Translations under genes and position numbers: made by a program
The notes under the pieces: model-generated
Told to the model about the DNA's origin: nothing
Seen by the model: only the letters and a program-made list of their open reading frames with translations
Database searches by the model: none
Assembly (NCBI RefSeq): GCF_001005085.2
Contig: NZ_LBMU02000044.1
Location: 1-64,000 of the forward strand
DNA length: 64,000 bases
Origin: Streptomyces humi
GTDB lineage: Bacteria > Actinomycetota > Actinomycetes > Streptomycetales > Streptomycetaceae
Direction of reading: 5' to 3'
Shown here: piece after piece, positions 17,550-25,878 of the stretch
How positions within the stretch are numbered: the stretch's first letter is position 1
Layout: every line of letters begins with the position of its first letter

Positions 17550-18509
17550 ATGGTCCAGCATCGAATGATCGACGCGAACGGGATCCGGCTGCACGTCGCC
17601 GAGCAGGGTTCCGGCCCGCTGGTCGTGCTGCTGCACGGCTTCCCCGAGTCCTGGCACTCCTGGCAGCACCAGTTCGGCCCGCTGGCCGCGGCCGGCTTCC
17701 GGGTGGTCGCCCCCGACCAGCGCGGGTACGGCGGCAGCGACCATCCTCGGGACGTCGAGGCGTACAGCATCCTGCACCTGGTCGGCGACGTCGTCGGGCT
17801 GATCCGGGAGCTGGGCGAGGACCGGGCGTTCGTCGTCGGGCACGACTGGGGCGCGCCGGTGGCCTGGCACACCGCGCTGCTCCGCCCGGACCTGGTGCGC
17901 GGGGTGGCCGGGCTGAGCGTGCCGCCGCCGTTCCGGGGCGACCGGCCGCCGCTCAAGGCCATGGACGAGAGGTTCGGCGGCCGGTTCTACTGGAACTACT
18001 TCGACCGCCCGGGCGTCGCGGACGCCGAGTTCGGCCGCGATCCGCGCACCACGCTGCGGAAGTTCTTCACCATGGCGGCCGGTGACGCCCACACCGGTGA
18101 GATCAGCCAGCCGCTCGTCGACCCGGAGCGCGGCTGGCTCGCGGACCTGCCCGACCCCGAGACGCTGCCCGACTGGTTCACCGAGGCCGACCTGGACGCG
18201 CTCACCGAGAGCTTCGCGCAAGGCTTCACGGGCGCCCTGAACTGGTACCGCAACCTCGACCGCAACTGGGAACTGACCGCCCCCTGGCAGGACGCCGTGG
18301 TCACCCCGCCCGCCCTGTACGTCTACGGCGACCGTGACATCGTCCCGGCGTTCCCCGGCACGCCCGAACTGATCGCCCGCCTGCCCGAGTTGATGCCGAA
18401 CCTGGTGCGCGAGCCACTGAGGCTGACGGGCTGCGGGCACTGGACCCAGCAGGAGCGCCCGGACGAGGTGAACGCGGCGCTCCTGGAGTTCCTGAAGTCC
18501 CTTTCCTGA
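17550..18509 (+). CDS. Epoxide-hydrolase-like alpha/beta hydrolase
   Basis: A 319-residue alpha/beta hydrolase. LHGFPESWHSW near residue 30 gives the oxyanion hole, nucleophile Asp99 sits in VVGHDWGAP, the acid Asp is in VYGDRDIVP near 262, and the catalytic His is in GCGHWTQQE near 300. An Asp nucleophile with HGFPES is the epoxide hydrolase pattern (dehalogenases are the alternative). ATG 17550 was chosen over 17523 because the protein then starts as family members do and a -10 hexamer sits just upstream. The last codons form part of a 14-bp tandem repeat. Confidence 0.87.
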   Translation: MVQHRMIDANGIRLHVAEQGSGPLVVLLHGFPESWHSWQHQFGPLAAAGFRVVAPDQRGYGGSDHPRDVEAYSILHLVGDVVGLIRELGEDRAFVVGHDWGAPVAWHTALLRPDLVRGVAGLSVPPPFRGDRPPLKAMDERFGGRFYWNYFDRPGVADAEFGRDPRTTLRKFFTMAAGDAHTGEISQPLVDPERGWLADLPDPETLPDWFTEADLDALTESFAQGFTGALNWYRNLDRNWELTAPWQDAVVTPPALYVYGDRDIVPAFPGTPELIARLPELMPNLVREPLRLTGCGHWTQQERPDEVNAALLEFLKSLS

Positions 18510-18562
18510 AGTCCCTTTTCGGAATCCCTTTTCTGGAGTCCCTCTCCTGAAGGCCCTTTGCC
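18492..18562. repeat. Degenerate 14-bp tandem repeat spanning a stop codon
   Basis: Five units close to CTGAAGTCCCTTTTC run from the last codons of the epoxide hydrolase through its stop codon and on into the intergenic DNA. The first two units are nearly identical and later units drift (ggaatcccttttc, tggagtccctctc, ctgaaggccctttgcc). The coding part adds only Leu-Lys-Ser-Leu-Ser to the protein. Confidence 0.75.
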
Positions 18563-18608
18563 GAGCCCACGGTTCGCGGCCGGCGGTCGGGTGGTCCGCG
18601 GCGCCCTC

Positions 18609-18620
18609 TACGATCGTCCG
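18609..18620 (+). promoter_or_regulatory. -10 element for leaderless squalene synthase-like gene
   Basis: TACGAT at 18609-18614 ends six bases before the GTG at 18621. That is the spacing of a promoter whose transcript begins at the start codon. No ribosome binding site is present upstream of this GTG, which agrees with leaderless translation. Confidence 0.5.
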
Positions 18621-19535
18621 GTGAGCGCGTGGAACAAGACCCTGACCGCGGCAGGCATCACGGACCCGGAGCTGCGCCGGGACTACGGCGCCCAGCGGCG
18701 GCTGGTGCGGCGGTACCGGCGCAGTGCCTACCTGGCCTGCCGGGTGCTGCTGCCACCCGCCGTGCTGCCGCATGTGATCGCCGCGACGGCCGTGATGCAC
18801 CACGGCGACGTCCTTCTGGACAGCGGCCCGAAGCCGGGGCGGGCGGCGGCCTGGGCCGCCTGGGAGGAGCGGGTGCGCACCGCGCTGGAAACCGGCACCA
18901 GTGACGATCCGCTGATCCGCACCCTGCTGCACACGGTCACCGCGTTCCCGCGGCACCGGGAGGCCGTGGAGGCGTATCTGGCCACCGCCGTCACCGAGTT
19001 GGAGTTCGACGGGTTCGCGACGGAGGCCGACTACCAGGCCTACGTGGACGCCTACTCACTGCCCGCCTTCCTGCCGATCGCCGGGCTGCTGGGGCCCGAG
19101 AGCGACACCGACGGGCGGTACCGGGCGGGCTGCCGCACACTCATCGACGGCAGCCAGCGGCTGGACTTCGTCAACGACCTGGCCGAGGACCTGCGGGAGG
19201 GGCATCCGGGGATCCCGGCGGAGACCCTGAAACGGTTCTCGGTCACGGTGGCGGACCTGGAGGCGGGCCGGCCCTCGGCCGGTCTGGGCGCCCTCGTGGA
19301 GCAGGAGGTCGAGAGGGCCCGCGTCGATCTCCGGTCGGGCCGGGAGGTGCTGGCTCTGATGCCGGCACCCCACCGGCCGATGGTGCGCGCCCTCATCGAG
19401 ATCGAGCTGATGACGGCCGAGGCCGTACTGGCCCGCGGTACCGGGGTGCTGCGCGGTTCCGCGTCACCGTCCACGGCGGGCACGCTCAGGCTGCTGCTCG
19501 GTGCCCGCCGCGAGGCGGTGCGCGCTCAGCGGTAG
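18621..19535 (+). CDS. Squalene/phytoene synthase family protein
   Basis: A 304-residue all-alpha protein with the layout of head-to-head prenyl synthases. YRRSAYLACRVLLPP is followed by the first acidic motif position, here HHGDVLLD, and the second motif is FVNDLAEDLREG near residue 190. The first motif lacks the leading aspartates of the normal DDxxD, so activity may be altered or absent. There are no other hopanoid or carotenoid genes beside it, and it may be a divergent member with another role. The GTG is preceded only by a -10 box, suggesting leaderless expression. The 3' end overlaps the convergent GH97 gene by ten bases. Confidence 0.75.
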   Translation: MSAWNKTLTAAGITDPELRRDYGAQRRLVRRYRRSAYLACRVLLPPAVLPHVIAATAVMHHGDVLLDSGPKPGRAAAWAAWEERVRTALETGTSDDPLIRTLLHTVTAFPRHREAVEAYLATAVTELEFDGFATEADYQAYVDAYSLPAFLPIAGLLGPESDTDGRYRAGCRTLIDGSQRLDFVNDLAEDLREGHPGIPAETLKRFSVTVADLEAGRPSAGLGALVEQEVERARVDLRSGREVLALMPAPHRPMVRALIEIELMTAEAVLARGTGVLRGSASPSTAGTLRLLLGARREAVRAQR

Positions 19536-21421
19536 CAGGTGGTGACGCCCGGCCGCCAGTGGCAGGCGATCGCGGCGAACCCGCCGTTCGCCACCACGTC
19601 GACGCTCAACTCCTCCCCTCCGCGCAGTACTCGGCGGTCCTGCACGAGTCCGTCGGCGCCGTCTCGGACCGTCTGCACCAGCCAGCGGCCCGCTCCGAGC
19701 GTCAGCGGCACGGCGGCCGTGCGGGCGGCTCCCGCGTACACCCCGCCCAGGAACCAGCGGTCCCCGCTGCGGCGGGCGAGCACGGCCTCCTGCCCGGGAC
19801 TGCCGGCCAGCAGCCGGGTGTCGTCCCAGGCCGCGGGCTCCTGGTCCATGAAGTCCCGTGCGAGGGGCCGCTGGTCGTACGACTCGGGGGTGCCCGCGAA
19901 CATCTGGAGCCCGGACTCGTAGGCGACGGTGAGCCCGACCTCGGCGGCGTCGGAGTTCGGGCGCAGCCCGACCCGCTGGAAGCCGCCGGGGGTGAAGTCC
20001 ATGGAGCCGATCACGTTGCGGGTGAAGGGCAGGGTGGTGAGGTGGGCGGCGGTGTTGGTGCGCTTCTCCTCACCGCCGACGGCCTCCATGGTCATCACCT
20101 GGGGCCAGGTGCGCTGGATGCCCTTGGGCAGGGTGGCGCCGTGGAAGTCGACCATGAGGTGGTGGGCTGCGGTCTCCGCGAGGATGGTGTCGTACCACTG
20201 GAACATGGACTGCGCCTCGGAGTTCATGAAGTCGATCTTGACTCCCTTGACGCCCCAGCGTTCCAGGGCGGGCAGCCACCGGTCGCGTTCCTCGGGGGTG
20301 TCGAGGTCCCGCTGGTGGATCCAGACGATGATCCCGACGCCCTTGGCCCGTGCGTAATCGACGAGTTGGGGCATCCAGCTGTCGGTCTCCCAGTCCGGGT
20401 CGGTGACGTCCCACTCGTCCTTCTTGAAGTACCAGCCGGAGTCCACGGCTTCGTAGGGCCAGTGGTGCGCCGCCGCGTAGTCGACGTAGGCCTTCTGCGC
20501 GTCGAGGCTCTGGCCCGCCGTGCGCCCGCCGGCCAGCCAGGTCCACAGCACCGTGCCGGGGCGGATCCAGGAGGTGTCGGCGACCTTGGACGCGGCGGCG
20601 AGGTCGTCGGTGAAGGTGGAGCGGGTGACGGTGGCCAGGTCACCGGTGATCATGGCGCGCCAGGGGGTGGCGAGGGGGCCGTCGCCGTGGACGCGGTCGT
20701 CGGCGAGCTGGATCCGGTAGGTGCCGGTGCCCTGGGTGTGCGCGAGCCGGGCGCCGGAGTAGGCGCCGGTGAGGTCGGACTCGGCGAGCAGGGTGTAGCC
20801 GCCCGGCGTGGCGAAGAGGGCCTGGTCGGAGTAGGCGCCGGTGGGGGCGGTCGCGGCGGTGTACGGGGTGAACGGGCCCTCGTTGTCGACCCGGTAGGTG
20901 CTGAGCCAGGCGCCCGCGTCCGGGGGCAGCGCGAACGCGGAGGTCTCGCCGAGGACGTCGCCGTGTCCGGCGGGCAGGACGTAGCGGTAGGCGATGCCGT
21001 CGGCTGCGGCCCGCACGACCAGGTCGAGACGGGCCCCGGCGGCGGTGGCGAAGGACAGCCGGGTCTCGTTCATGCGCACCCTGCGGTCCAGGCGCTTGCC
21101 GGACTTCGCCCGGTAGTGCTCGTCGACGGTGCGGTCCTCGCGGTGCAGGAACCGCAACCCCTGGGACAGGTCGGCCTGTTCGGTGACGATGCCGACGGGC
21201 GACGGCTCTACGACGGTACGGCCGGCCCGGGTGACCGCGAGGCTGAGGGTGCCGGTGGTGTCGTCGAGGGATATCCGGGCGCGGGGTGCGTGGGGTGCCT
21301 CGGAGACGGTCCAGGCGTGGGAACTCTGCCCGGCCCGGGCGGCGGGCGCGGTGGTGAGGAGGGTGGCCGCGAGACCGGCGCAGAGCGCGGCGACCACGGT
21401 TCTTCTGAGCGGAACAGCCAT
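19526..21421 (-). CDS. Secreted glycoside hydrolase, GH97 family
   Basis: A 631-residue protein with a Sec-type signal peptide (MAVPLRRTVVAALCAGLAAT, cleavage near an Ala-x-Ala at about residue 29). An N-terminal beta-sandwich, a TIM barrel and a C-terminal beta-domain follow, as in GH97 alpha-glucosidases/alpha-galactosidases. The barrel segment VKGVKIDFMNSE near residue 395 carries an Asp where retaining GH97 enzymes have their nucleophile; MTMEAVGGEEK follows. This favours a retaining alpha-galactosidase-like enzyme, but only from motif recall. Behind the ATG is AGGAAAGG, twelve bases upstream. Second gene of a two-gene operon with the GH95-like enzyme, likely for secreted glycan breakdown. 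Confidence 0.85.
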   Translation of the reverse strand: MAVPLRRTVVAALCAGLAATLLTTAPAARAGQSSHAWTVSEAPHAPRARISLDDTTGTLSLAVTRAGRTVVEPSPVGIVTEQADLSQGLRFLHREDRTVDEHYRAKSGKRLDRRVRMNETRLSFATAAGARLDLVVRAAADGIAYRYVLPAGHGDVLGETSAFALPPDAGAWLSTYRVDNEGPFTPYTAATAPTGAYSDQALFATPGGYTLLAESDLTGAYSGARLAHTQGTGTYRIQLADDRVHGDGPLATPWRAMITGDLATVTRSTFTDDLAAASKVADTSWIRPGTVLWTWLAGGRTAGQSLDAQKAYVDYAAAHHWPYEAVDSGWYFKKDEWDVTDPDWETDSWMPQLVDYARAKGVGIIVWIHQRDLDTPEERDRWLPALERWGVKGVKIDFMNSEAQSMFQWYDTILAETAAHHLMVDFHGATLPKGIQRTWPQVMTMEAVGGEEKRTNTAAHLTTLPFTRNVIGSMDFTPGGFQRVGLRPNSDAAEVGLTVAYESGLQMFAGTPESYDQRPLARDFMDQEPAAWDDTRLLAGSPGQEAVLARRSGDRWFLGGVYAGAARTAAVPLTLGAGRWLVQTVRDGADGLVQDRRVLRGGEELSVDVVANGGFAAIACHWRPGVTTCYR

Positions 21422-21447
21422 GGGAACCCTGCCTTTCCTGTCGGCGG

Positions 21448-23757
21448 TTACGGCAGTCCCCACGCCGCGCCCGGTTCGCTGACGGCGACGGGGGCGATGA
21501 CGAGGTCGGGGCGGGTGCCGGAGTACACGAGTACCTCGCGGCCGCGGGGCAGTTCCACGGCGAGGGTGCCGTCGCCGAGGTCGTGGGTGCGGGCCGGGGT
21601 GCCGTCGTCGAGGAGGACGGTGAGCGGGCCGGTCAGGCCGTGCCGGAGCCTGAGGGGTTCGCCGGCCAGGCTCCTGACCCGGATGAACCGGGTTTTCCCC
21701 GCCTTGCGGACGGCGCTGACCAGGAAGGCGCCCTGGGTGCGGAAGTCGTGCAGGGTGAGGTCCGCCCAGGCGGCCGGGACGGCCGGGAAAACGCGGATGA
21801 CCCCGCCCCAGCTCTGGCAGAACATGTCGTGCAGGGACTGCGAGGCGGACAGCGGGGTCTCGATGACCGGACCGGCCTCGGTGTAGTGGGTGTTGGCGCG
21901 GCACGGGTAGCGGGTCGTGGGGTCGAAGAACTTGCGGAGATAGCTGATCGCGGTGTCGCCGTCGCCGGTCATGGCGTACATCGAGGCGGCGCCGGTGTAG
22001 CTGTAGCCGCGGTGGGCGCCGGTCAGGGCGTGCCAGCGGACCACCGACCTCGTGATCAGGTCGCGGTTCTCCTGCTGGTCCCAGTTGACCAGGTACAGCG
22101 GGTACACCATGAGCAGGTGCGAGTAGTGGCGGTGGGACTGCGCGTACGGGGTGTCGGCGCCGATCATGAAGCCGTTCTCGTCGACCGGGTACGGCGTGAG
22201 CTTGGCCAGCACCTCCCGCCAGCGGGGTGCCAGTTCGTCGTCGACACCGAGGAGTTCCGCGGATTCGAGGAGGGTCTGGCAGCCCCAGCGGATCAGGGCG
22301 AGGTCGTAGTTGGTGTCCTGCGGCGGCACGACCGGGTACTCGGGCGAGAGCGTGCTCGGGAGGTGGAGCCGTCCGTCGCTGCCCGGGGTGAGGAAGTGCA
22401 GGTAGTAGCTGATCGCACGGCGCAGCACCGGGTAGATCGTGTCGCGCAGGAGGGACTTGTCCATGGAGTGGCGGTAGGACAGCCAGACGTTGTGCAGTGC
22501 CCAGGTGAGGTCGCCGGTCTCGGCGCCGGTGCCGGGCCTGCCCACCTCGCGGTTCGCGAACATGTCGGAGCTGCGGCCGATGCCGGAACTGTCCGCACGG
22601 TAGGCGGCGGGCACGTTGGCGGTGAGCTGTTCCTGGCTCTGGCGCAGGGTGGTGGCGAGGGAGTCGAGTTCGGGGTGGTTGAAGGCGTGGATCAGCCAGT
22701 ACTCGAGCTGGACGTTCAGGTTCCACCAGACGGCGGGCCAGGGGGTGGGTTCCAGCCAGGGCCCGGAGGTGGCCATCACGGGGCCGTCGGCGCGGCTGGC
22801 GCAGGCGACCTTGTAGAGCTGGATCCAGTGGAAGCTCTGCAACCGCTGGTCGGGGAAGGACACGAAGCTCTTCCGGTAGAAGGCGTGCCACCAGCGGGTG
22901 TGCCGGCGCCGGAGGACGGCGTAGGTCCGGGCGCGGCGCAGGTTGCGCCGGGAGTCGGCCTCGGCCGCGGTGTCCGAGGGGAAGCTGTGGCCGACGCTGA
23001 GCAGCAGTTCGTCGCTAGCACGGCGGTAGGAGGTGGCCGTCTGTCCGCCGCCGGTGAGCGGCTGGAGGACCTGTTCGGTGCCGTCGGACGTGGTCCGGGT
23101 GGTCCACGGCGGGTTGGCGGTGTAGCCGGCGGGCGGTGACTCCTGGATCTTGCGAGGGCTGACGGCCTCCTCGGGATGGAAGGTCCAGGTGACCCGTTCG
23201 CCGCCGTGGGCGGTGGCGCGGACGGCCAGGACCTCGTCGTGGACGAACGCGGCGAGGGTGAGGGTGCCGGCGGTGGTGGTGACGGTGCCGGAAAGTTCGG
23301 CGTTCCAGAGACTGAGCCGCCAGTCGACGGCGGTGACGGTGCCGGCCGGTTCCAGGGTGAGGTGGCCGACCGGGAGGCGGGCGGTGCCCCAGCCGCTGCC
23401 GAACTCCGGCCGGTGGTCCTGAACCCGGCCGTGCTGGACGGTGAAGCGGATCTGATCGGCGCCCGGTTCCTGGTAGATCATGCTTCCGAGCAGCCCGTCG
23501 CCGAGGAACGGCGCCTCGTGCCAGACGGTGGGCAGTCTGCTCCACAGCAGGTCCTGGCCGCGCAGGAACTCGTCCCAGGCGCCGTCGGTGGTCATGGTGT
23601 CGCGGAGCTTCCAGGGGTGTGCGCCGCGCGCGTCGGCCGGTTCCGCCGGGGCCGCGTGGACGGTGCCGGGCAGGGCGGCGACCGCCGCTGTCCCGAGGGC
23701 GGTGCCGAGCACGGCTCTGCGGGGCACCTGTGAATGTTTCTCCGGCTGCGAGGTCAT
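21448..23757 (-). CDS. Secreted glycoside hydrolase, GH95-like (alpha-L-fucosidase type), Tat signal
   Basis: A 769-residue protein. The start has twin arginines and a hydrophobic stretch (VPRRAVLGTALGTAAVAALP) ending at an Ala-rich cleavage site, so Tat export is likely. An N-terminal beta-domain is followed by an (alpha/alpha)6 barrel containing LSPEYPVVPPQDTNYD and a C-terminal block with GGVIRVFPAVPAAWADL, features of GH95 and relatives. Activity may be on fucosides or related sugars; unproven. Two ATGs are adjacent (23760, 23757). The second gives the better distance from GGAGG. Its promoter and operator are described separately. Confidence 0.8.
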   Translation of the reverse strand: MTSQPEKHSQVPRRAVLGTALGTAAVAALPGTVHAAPAEPADARGAHPWKLRDTMTTDGAWDEFLRGQDLLWSRLPTVWHEAPFLGDGLLGSMIYQEPGADQIRFTVQHGRVQDHRPEFGSGWGTARLPVGHLTLEPAGTVTAVDWRLSLWNAELSGTVTTTAGTLTLAAFVHDEVLAVRATAHGGERVTWTFHPEEAVSPRKIQESPPAGYTANPPWTTRTTSDGTEQVLQPLTGGGQTATSYRRASDELLLSVGHSFPSDTAAEADSRRNLRRARTYAVLRRRHTRWWHAFYRKSFVSFPDQRLQSFHWIQLYKVACASRADGPVMATSGPWLEPTPWPAVWWNLNVQLEYWLIHAFNHPELDSLATTLRQSQEQLTANVPAAYRADSSGIGRSSDMFANREVGRPGTGAETGDLTWALHNVWLSYRHSMDKSLLRDTIYPVLRRAISYYLHFLTPGSDGRLHLPSTLSPEYPVVPPQDTNYDLALIRWGCQTLLESAELLGVDDELAPRWREVLAKLTPYPVDENGFMIGADTPYAQSHRHYSHLLMVYPLYLVNWDQQENRDLITRSVVRWHALTGAHRGYSYTGAASMYAMTGDGDTAISYLRKFFDPTTRYPCRANTHYTEAGPVIETPLSASQSLHDMFCQSWGGVIRVFPAVPAAWADLTLHDFRTQGAFLVSAVRKAGKTRFIRVRSLAGEPLRLRHGLTGPLTVLLDDGTPARTHDLGDGTLAVELPRGREVLVYSGTRPDLVIAPVAVSEPGAAWGLP

Positions 23758-23786
23758 CATCGTCCTCCAGAGCTGGCGGATCATCA

Positions 23787-23801
23787 ATACATCGGGTGTA
23801 T
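23787..23801. promoter_or_regulatory. Operator site 1 (ATACATC-S-GATGTAT type)
   Basis: ATACATCGGGTGTAT is a 15-bp near-perfect palindrome. It covers the predicted transcription start of the glycosidase operon, a position that suits a repressor. A second copy lies at 23939-23953. No regulator gene for it is visible in the window. Confidence 0.6.
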
Positions 23802-23806
23802 CGGCG

Positions 23807-23835
23807 AACTTAGGGACCCGACGTATGACTGTCAA
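23807..23835 (-). promoter_or_regulatory. Sigma-70-type promoter of the GH95-GH97 operon
   Basis: On the minus strand TTGACA (23835-23830) is followed by a 17-base spacer and TAAGTT (23812-23807). The predicted start is near 23800, inside operator site 1, leaving an untranslated leader of about 40 bases with GGAGG before the ATG. Confidence 0.65.
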
Positions 23836-23938
23836 CAACCCCAACAGTCGGCGTCGACACAGCAATTGATCCCGAAATGCCGGATTGGCCTTGGGTTGAG
23901 CTGGGCGTTCACATCGACGGCCTGGACCCAACTGGTTG

Positions 23939-23953
23939 ACTCATCCGATGTAT
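23939..23953. promoter_or_regulatory. Operator site 2, upstream copy
   Basis: ACTCATCCGATGTAT matches the consensus ATACATCSGATGTAT at 13 of 15 positions. It lies about 150 bases from site 1 and upstream of the promoter. The wider context is shared too: CATCAATACATCGG occurs at both sites in opposite orientation. The pair could allow looping by a repressor. Confidence 0.55.
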
Positions 23954-23989
23954 TGATGCGCTGGACCGGTACCTGGAGGGCGGCAGCCG

Positions 23990-24982
23990 TCAGCCCTTGT
24001 GCCACTTCTGGTTGGAGGTGCCGGCGCAGGTCCACAGCTGGAGCTTGGTGCCGCTCGCGGTGCCGTTGTCGGTGACGTCGACGCACTTGTCGGCCAGCGC
24101 GCTGACCAGGTCGCCCTGCGCGCTGAGGTAGAAGAGCTGGGCGCGGTTCCCGCTGCACCTGGCGACCTGGATCGCCGTGCCGTTGGCGGTGTTCGCCCAG
24201 GCCAGGTCCATGCACAGGCCGAGCGAGCGGATGGTGCCGTCCGACTGGAAGACCCACTTCTGCCGGGCGGCGCCCGAGCAGGTCGCGATCTGGAGTCTGG
24301 TGCCGTCGCCACCCGCGTCGGTGACGTCGACGCAGCGGCCGGATCCGGTACCGATCAGAGCCACGCCGGGGACGGTGGTGGACTTGGTGCCGCCGCTCGA
24401 TCCGCCGCTCGACCCGCCATTCGATCCGCCACTCGACGAGGAGTTCCCGGAGGAGGAGCCGCCGCCCGAACCGGACGTGGAACCGCCGGAGCTGGAGCCG
24501 GCGGAACCGGAAGATCCCGACGAGCCGCCGGAGTTGCCGGAAGCGCTGGCCGACCCGCCCGAACCGGAGCCGCCCGGCCCGGAGTTCGCACTCGAGGCGA
24601 CCGAGCCGCCACCGGACTGCCGCCCGTTCGACCCCGCACCGCCCGAGGAGGTCTTCGCGGGCTTGTGGGAGGAGCCGCGGCTCGGCGACGGTGACTCGGC
24701 CGGCGACTCCGTGGTGGCGGACAGCGTGGTCGGCTCACCCGCCGCCGCCACCACCGCGGTCGGCGCGGTGTCGGGTTCGCGGAACAGGTCGGCCCGGCCC
24801 AGCAGCGGCACGGCCAGGGAGACGACGACGGTCAGGGCGGCCGCTCCGCCGACGGTCGCCCACACCCGTGCGCCCGGCACCAGCCCGCGGCGGGGCAGCG
24901 CCGGTCGGCGGGCGAAGGTGTCGCTGAAACGTCCCGTCGGAGTGCCGGGCCGTTCGGGCCTGGATTTACGAAGGGGCGGCAC
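23990..24982 (-). CDS. Membrane-anchored ricin-B-type lectin domain protein
   Basis: A 330-residue protein. A basic cytoplasmic N terminus (about 40 residues) is followed by one hydrophobic helix (WATVGGAAALTVVVSLAVPL). A linker of some 90 residues, almost purely Ser and Gly (about 115-205), leads to a C-terminal beta-trefoil of about 120 residues with repeated C-V/M-D and QxW motifs (QKWVFQSDG, QKWHKG). Ricin-B domains bind galactose-type or other sugars. The topology places the lectin outside the cell. Start GTG 24982 has GGGAG upstream. It is divergent from the sigma factor gene and may be a cell-surface sensor or adhesin. Confidence 0.82.
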   Translation of the reverse strand: MPPLRKSRPERPGTPTGRFSDTFARRPALPRRGLVPGARVWATVGGAAALTVVVSLAVPLLGRADLFREPDTAPTAVVAAAGEPTTLSATTESPAESPSPSRGSSHKPAKTSSGGAGSNGRQSGGGSVASSANSGPGGSGSGGSASASGNSGGSSGSSGSAGSSSGGSTSGSGGGSSSGNSSSSGGSNGGSSGGSSGGTKSTTVPGVALIGTGSGRCVDVTDAGGDGTRLQIATCSGAARQKWVFQSDGTIRSLGLCMDLAWANTANGTAIQVARCSGNRAQLFYLSAQGDLVSALADKCVDVTDNGTASGTKLQLWTCAGTSNQKWHKG

Positions 24983-25167
24983 GTCGTCTCCCGGAGATCT
25001 GTCGAGGGTCTGGGAACGCCCGGTACGGGCTGAACACAGGAACAGTAACCAAGGGCCGCCGTAGGTCCGGACACCCGTCCACGAAGATCCCTCCGAACGT
25101 CACCTTCCGTCCACCTGTGCGAAGTTGGCTGTGACGAATTTGTTGAACTACGAATCAGCGCGGGTTC

Positions 25168-25196
25168 GGGAACATCCGATTCTCGCGCTAGCGTTC
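25168..25196 (+). promoter_or_regulatory. ECF-type promoter before the sigma factor gene
   Basis: GGGAAC (25168-25173) and CGTTC (25192-25196) are separated by 18 bases, which fits the GGAAC/CGTT pattern of ECF sigma factors. The leader to the chosen GTG would be about 90 bases. Autoregulation by the encoded sigma factor is a plausible inference. The spacing is one base longer than in the two promoters at 33011-33098. Confidence 0.45.
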
Positions 25197-25290
25197 GCAC
25201 TTGACACGTTTCACAGTGGCACACAGCGACACCCAGCGACCCACGGCGACACCGCATGACAGCAGCACCCGACACCGGAAGGCGGAGGCC

Positions 25291-25878
25291 GTGAGCCTCA
25301 TCGACCATGACCGCGCCGACGGCGCGGACCGGACGCCAGACCTCCTTCTCGCGGAGCGCGACAGCCTGCGCCGCTTCGTGACCGGCCTGATGGGGCGCGA
25401 CCCCCACGGCGCCGAGGACGTCGTCCAGGAAACCCTGTTGCGTGCCTGGCAGTCGGCGGGCCGGCTGGACTGGCGGGACCGGCCGATCCGCATGTGGCTG
25501 TTCCGGGTGGCCCGCAACCTCGTGGTCGACAGCCGGCGCCGGGACCGGACCGTCCCGGTGGGCATCACGGCGGCGGACTTCGGTCCCGTCGGGCCGCCGC
25601 CGGTGCCGGACCACGCCGAACAGGTCGGTGACCGGCGGGTGCTGGTCTCCGCGCTGCGCACACTCGCTCCCGCACACCGCGAAGTCGTCGCCCGGGTCCA
25701 TCTGCTCGGACAGAGCGGTGAGGACGTGGCCCGCCAGCTGGGCCTGCCCCAGGGCACGGTCAAGTCCCGTACCCATCACGGCATGCGGGCGCTGCGCGCC
25801 TCCCTCGAGTCCCAGGGCCCGCGCACGGCCGGCGCCGGGAACCACCGGGGAGAGACCGTCCGGGGAGAGACGCGATGA
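25291..25878 (+). CDS. ECF-family RNA polymerase sigma factor
   Basis: A 195-residue sigma-70-family protein. Region 2 is visible in GAEDVVQETLLRAWQ and RPIRMWLFRVARNLVVDSRRR (residues about 35-85). Region 4 is LAPAHREVVARVHLL with the helix-turn-helix GEDVARQLGLPQGTVKSRTH (residues about 130-180). I prefer GTG 25291 with GGCGGAGG upstream. The stop overlaps the next ATG (ATGA), so it is translationally coupled to the type VII secretion genes. No zinc-binding anti-sigma gene is adjacent. The coupled membrane protein might have that task, but has no recognisable anti-sigma motif. Confidence 0.9.
   Translation: MSLIDHDRADGADRTPDLLLAERDSLRRFVTGLMGRDPHGAEDVVQETLLRAWQSAGRLDWRDRPIRMWLFRVARNLVVDSRRRDRTVPVGITAADFGPVGPPPVPDHAEQVGDRRVLVSALRTLAPAHREVVARVHLLGQSGEDVARQLGLPQGTVKSRTHHGMRALRASLESQGPRTAGAGNHRGETVRGETR

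Noticed and set aside
12745-18956. Two antisense frames of over 1000 codons (12745-15870 and 15699-18956)
   Set aside because: Both run against well-defined enzyme and transporter genes and show only low-complexity basic sequence. Same shadow effect.
23781-23963. Terminal inverted repeats of a small mobile element
   Set aside because: The shared inverted sequence is a short operator-like palindrome centred on a promoter. No target-site duplication or further end similarity is visible.
25201-25206. TTGACA just upstream of the sigma gene as a -35 box, or TTG as start codon
   Set aside because: No TAnnnT hexamer follows at 16-18 bases, and the TTG start has no ribosome binding site. The GGGAAC/CGTTC pair immediately upstream and the GTG at 25291 explain the region better.
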